A DNA stretch of 64,000 nt from Dactylosporangium siamense (lineage in GTDB: Bacteria > Actinomycetota > Actinomycetes > Mycobacteriales > Micromonosporaceae), in contig NZ_BONQ01000026.1 in assembly GCF_016862795.1 (NCBI RefSeq), positions 62,001 to 126,000 of the forward strand, in the 5' to 3' direction. Below, piece after piece: positions 61,893 to 64,000 of the stretch. Numbering within the stretch: the stretch's first letter is position 1; each line of letters begins with the position of its first letter. The notes below the pieces were generated by a model. The model was given only the letters and a program-made list of their open reading frames with translations, had not been told where the DNA came from and did no database searches. Made by a program: the position numbers and the translations under genes.

Positions 61893-62665
61893 CACTCGGT
61901 CCCGAACCGGGTCGCGACCGTGCCCAGGCCGGTGAACGTGGCGGCGACCCGCATCCCGGGCAGCACCGGCACCATCGGGCCCAGCGCGCCGGACAGCACC
62001 ACCTGCCCGGCGAGCAGCGGGTCACCGAGGTCGCGGGCGGCGCCGGCCAGCCAGGCCAGCGCGGCGAGCGGGTCGCCCAGGCAGGCACTGCCCGTGCCCT
62101 TGGACACGACGGCGCCGTCGACGCTGAGCTCCATCTGGATGTCCACCGGCTCCAGCGCGTCGAGGCCGACCCGGTCGTCGCCCAGGACGAACAGGGCGCT
62201 GGACGCGTTGTCGGCGATCGTGTCGGCGATGCTGATGTCCCACCCGGCGACCCGGCTGTCGACGATCTCCAGCGCGGGCACCATCACGTCCACGGCCGCA
62301 CGTACCACCGCCGCGGAGAGATCCCCGGTCAGGTCCGCGCGGAGCACGAACGCGACCTCGGCCTCGATCCGCGGCTGCAGGAGCCCGCCGACCGGGACGG
62401 GGTCGAGCGCGCTGACGTCCATGTCGTCGAAGAGCACACCGAAGTCCGGCTGGTCCACCCCGAGCTGCCGCTGCACGGCCGCGGACGTCAGACCGATCTT
62501 GCGGCCGACGACCCGGGCCCCGCGCCGCCGCCGGTCGAGGGTGAGTTCCCGCTGCACGGCGTACGCGGCCGCGATGTCCTGCGCGCCGATGAGGTCACGG
62601 ACCGGTGCGCAGGGTGTCGCGGTGCGCGTCGCGTCGAGCAGCCGTTGCGCCGCAGGCGATGTCAT
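61892..62665 (-). CDS. mhpD: 2-keto-4-pentenoate hydratase
   Basis: The 257-residue protein has the MhpD/FAH-like features: [28 protein letters not shown] with the metal Glu pair, [13 protein letters not shown] and [12 protein letters not shown]. It hydrates 2-hydroxypenta-2,4-dienoate to 4-hydroxy-2-oxovalerate, feeding the next two enzymes. It is the first gene of the three-gene lower pathway and starts at ATG 62665, about 45 bases from an IclR-type palindrome. Confidence 0.94.
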   Translation of the reverse strand: MTSPAAQRLLDATRTATPCAPVRDLIGAQDIAAAYAVQRELTLDRRRRGARVVGRKIGLTSAAVQRQLGVDQPDFGVLFDDMDVSALDPVPVGGLLQPRIEAEVAFVLRADLTGDLSAAVVRAAVDVMVPALEIVDSRVAGWDISIADTIADNASSALFVLGDDRVGLDALEPVDIQMELSVDGAVVSKGTGSACLGDPLAALAWLAGAARDLGDPLLAGQVVLSGALGPMVPVLPGMRVAATFTGLGTVATRFGTE

Positions 62666-62709
62666 GCGGGCCACGATGCTCGCCCGGCCTGTCCGCCCGC
62701 CACCGAAGT

Positions 62710-62726
62710 GTTCCGCTAGACGGAAC
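62710..62726. promoter_or_regulatory. IclR-type operator overlapping the regulator stop codon
   Basis: GTTCCG and CGGAAC are exact complements separated by CTAGA. The TAG stop of the IclR gene is in the spacer. It sits 45-61 bases before the hydratase ATG, and IclR operators often hold TTCCG/CGGAA arms. Confidence 0.7.
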
Positions 62727-63471
62727 TCTGGTCGAGCAGTGCCTCGCGGCGGGCCAGGGTCGCGGTGACACCGGCGGCGGCGGCCTTGACCGCGGCGGCA
62801 TGCCGGCGGGGGTCGAAGCGGGTGGCCGGCCCGGCCACGCTCACCGCCGCCACCGCGACGTCGTGCCCGTCCAGCACCGGCGCGCCCACGCAGACGATCC
62901 CGACCGCCGACTCCTCCGCCTCGAACGCCACCCCCGTCCGCACCGCCTCGTCGAGCTGCCGGCGCAGGATCGCCGCGGACGTCACGGTCCGCGGCGCCAG
63001 CCGAGCGAGCGGCGCGTCGAGCACCTCCGCCCGCAGCGCCGCCGGGGCGAAGGCCAGCAGCGCCTTGCCGATCGCGGTCGCGTGCAGCGGCATCCGCCCA
63101 CCCAGCCGGGACGGCGCCCGCGCCTGACGGTGGCCGCCGATCTTCGCCACGTACACCACCTCGGCCCCTTCCCGCAGCCCGAGGTGCACGGTCTCGTGGG
63201 TGCGCTCGTACAGGTCCTCCAGGAACGGCGTGGCCACCTCGATCAGCCCGCGCTCCACCGAGGCGCGCATGCCGAGCGCGAACAGGTGCCCACTGAGATG
63301 GAACCTGCCGTCGACCCGCTCCAGGAGCCGGGCCGCGACCAGCTCACCGGTCAGCCGGTGCAGGGTCGCCTTGGCCAGCCCGGTGCGCCGCTGCAGCTCA
63401 GCGAAGCCGACCCCCCGATCCTCGGCGGTGAACGCGTCGAGGATCACGGCCACCTTGGCGATCACCGTCAT
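62716..63471 (-). CDS. IclR-family transcriptional regulator
   Basis: The 251-residue protein has the IclR winged helix (about residues 3-65, VILDAFTAEDRGVGFAEL, GLAKATLHRLTGELV) and the effector domain (about 80-245, LHATAIGKALLAFAP, FEAEESAVGIVCVGAPVLDG). It directly precedes the meta-cleavage lower pathway on the same strand and should respond to an aromatic acid intermediate. ATG 63471 is preferred to an upstream start because it lies at the HTH. Confidence 0.94.
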   Translation of the reverse strand: MTVIAKVAVILDAFTAEDRGVGFAELQRRTGLAKATLHRLTGELVAARLLERVDGRFHLSGHLFALGMRASVERGLIEVATPFLEDLYERTHETVHLGLREGAEVVYVAKIGGHRQARAPSRLGGRMPLHATAIGKALLAFAPAALRAEVLDAPLARLAPRTVTSAAILRRQLDEAVRTGVAFEAEESAVGIVCVGAPVLDGHDVAVAAVSVAGPATRFDPRRHAAAVKAAAAGVTATLARREALLDQSSV

Positions 63472-63497
63472 GCGCGAAAGCCTACGAGGGAACGGCC

Positions 63498-63983
63498 TCA
63501 GCCGGGCGTCTCGCACGGCACGTCGTGCGACAGCGGCACGGCGTGGGCCATCCAGTCCCGGGCCCAGGCGATGTCCTCACCGACATACCCCAGGACGGGT
63601 TCGCCGGGAAAGCGGGAGATGATCACGAAGACCCGCGTGCCGAGGTCGAGCCGCGAGCCCGACGGGCCGTCGTCGTGGTAGGTGAGCGGCTGTCCCACGC
63701 CCGCGCCCTTCAGCGACGCCTCCACCTGGATGGTGACCCGCCACCCGCCGGCACGGGACGGCGAGACACCTGTCACCACTCCCTCGACGATGTGACGCGC
63801 GCACGAAGCGATGCCCGTGTCCGACAGCTTCCGCTGGTCGCCTCCCGCCGCAGCCATCCTGGCGGCAACGAGACCCGCGGTCACGATCGCCGCCACCGCG
63901 ACCCCGGCCAGGGCCAGCCGGATCCGCCGGCGCCGCAGCGGCGCCAGCGACTCGGTCGTCGCGCCGCGCTGACCGGAATCCAC
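63498..63983 (-). CDS. Hypothetical single-helix membrane protein
   Basis: The 161-residue protein has a basic cytoplasmic start, one membrane helix (RLALAGVAVAAIVTAGLVAA, about residues 22-42) and a beta-rich extracellular domain (VEGVVTGVSPSRAGGWRVTI, YHDDGPSGSRLDLGTRVFVI) with two Cys. No family was recognised; the domain shape resembles a small OB- or Ig-like fold. GTG 63983 is the likely start, 18 bases from the window edge. Confidence 0.75.
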   Translation of the reverse strand: MDSGQRGATTESLAPLRRRRIRLALAGVAVAAIVTAGLVAARMAAAGGDQRKLSDTGIASCARHIVEGVVTGVSPSRAGGWRVTIQVEASLKGAGVGQPLTYHDDGPSGSRLDLGTRVFVIISRFPGEPVLGYVGEDIAWARDWMAHAVPLSHDVPCETPG

Positions 63984-64000
63984 GGGCCGCCTCTTCTCCG

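Noticed and set aside
1-64000. tRNA or rRNA genes
   Set aside because: I looked for T-loop-like GGTTCGAATCC and rRNA signatures and saw none, but this was by eye without a covariance search.

Overview
The window is about 72% GC, with coding density, frequent ATGA/GTGA start-stop overlaps, many GTG starts and gene content typical of an actinomycete. A membrane chemoreceptor, LAxTG-anchored wall protein, SigE-type sigma factor, DUF1996/discoidin glycan-binding proteins and IS6 and DUF72 remnants fit a soil Micromonosporaceae such as an Actinoplanes or Dactylosporangium relative; the family is an inference. No rRNA, tRNA or CRISPR array was seen.

Layout. 1-5.1 kb: a SigE-family sigma factor with its membrane partner, a HAD/PLP-decarboxylase/XRE-cupin operon, an internally deleted adenosine deaminase and a uridine kinase. 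5.3-9.7 kb: a 1,426-residue secreted glycine-rich and FN3-repeat protein with a C-terminal LAVTG sorting signal. 9.7-23 kb: small metabolic oxidoreductases, an M50 protease, a peptidoglycan-binding protein next to a tendamistat-like small secreted protein, a saccharopine-DH/TetR pair with two operators, two convergent MFS paralogues, and a 20-bp tandem repeat between a LysR gene and the second MFS gene. 23-29 kb: CGNR, XRE-DUF5919/NUDIX and TmrB-like genes plus a citrate synthase remnant. 29-38 kb: a secreted sugar dehydrogenase/ThuA operon with duplicated discoidin domains and a LacI-type palindrome, a GntR/ABC operon and a secreted lipase. 38-47 kb: a two-component system with a universal stress protein, two surface glycan-binding proteins, and permeases. 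47-53 kb: an NMT1/THI5-type ABC uptake operon, a chemoreceptor and a STAS/HATPase regulator. 53-54.2 kb: a scar made of a truncated flavin monooxygenase, an IS6 fragment and a DUF72 remnant. 54.2-58.5 kb: a three-gene operon (NrtR-like NUDIX regulator, nucleoside phosphorylase, large membrane protein). 58.6-63.5 kb: a meta-cleavage aromatic degradation locus under an IclR regulator. The window ends in a small membrane protein.

The best candidate for an undescribed system is the 54.2-58.5 kb operon. The C-terminal tail of its nucleoside phosphorylase and the N-terminus of its four-helix membrane protein carry the same peptide motif (MQVGVxxGDVH with upstream NN and A). The operon is headed by an ADP-ribose-type NUDIX regulator whose start region carries a perfect 19-bp palindrome. 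This reads as a nucleotide-sensing, membrane-effector module resembling actinobacterial conflict systems, though function is inferred. Several other genes show recent decay: lost stop codons, internal deletions and frameshifts.
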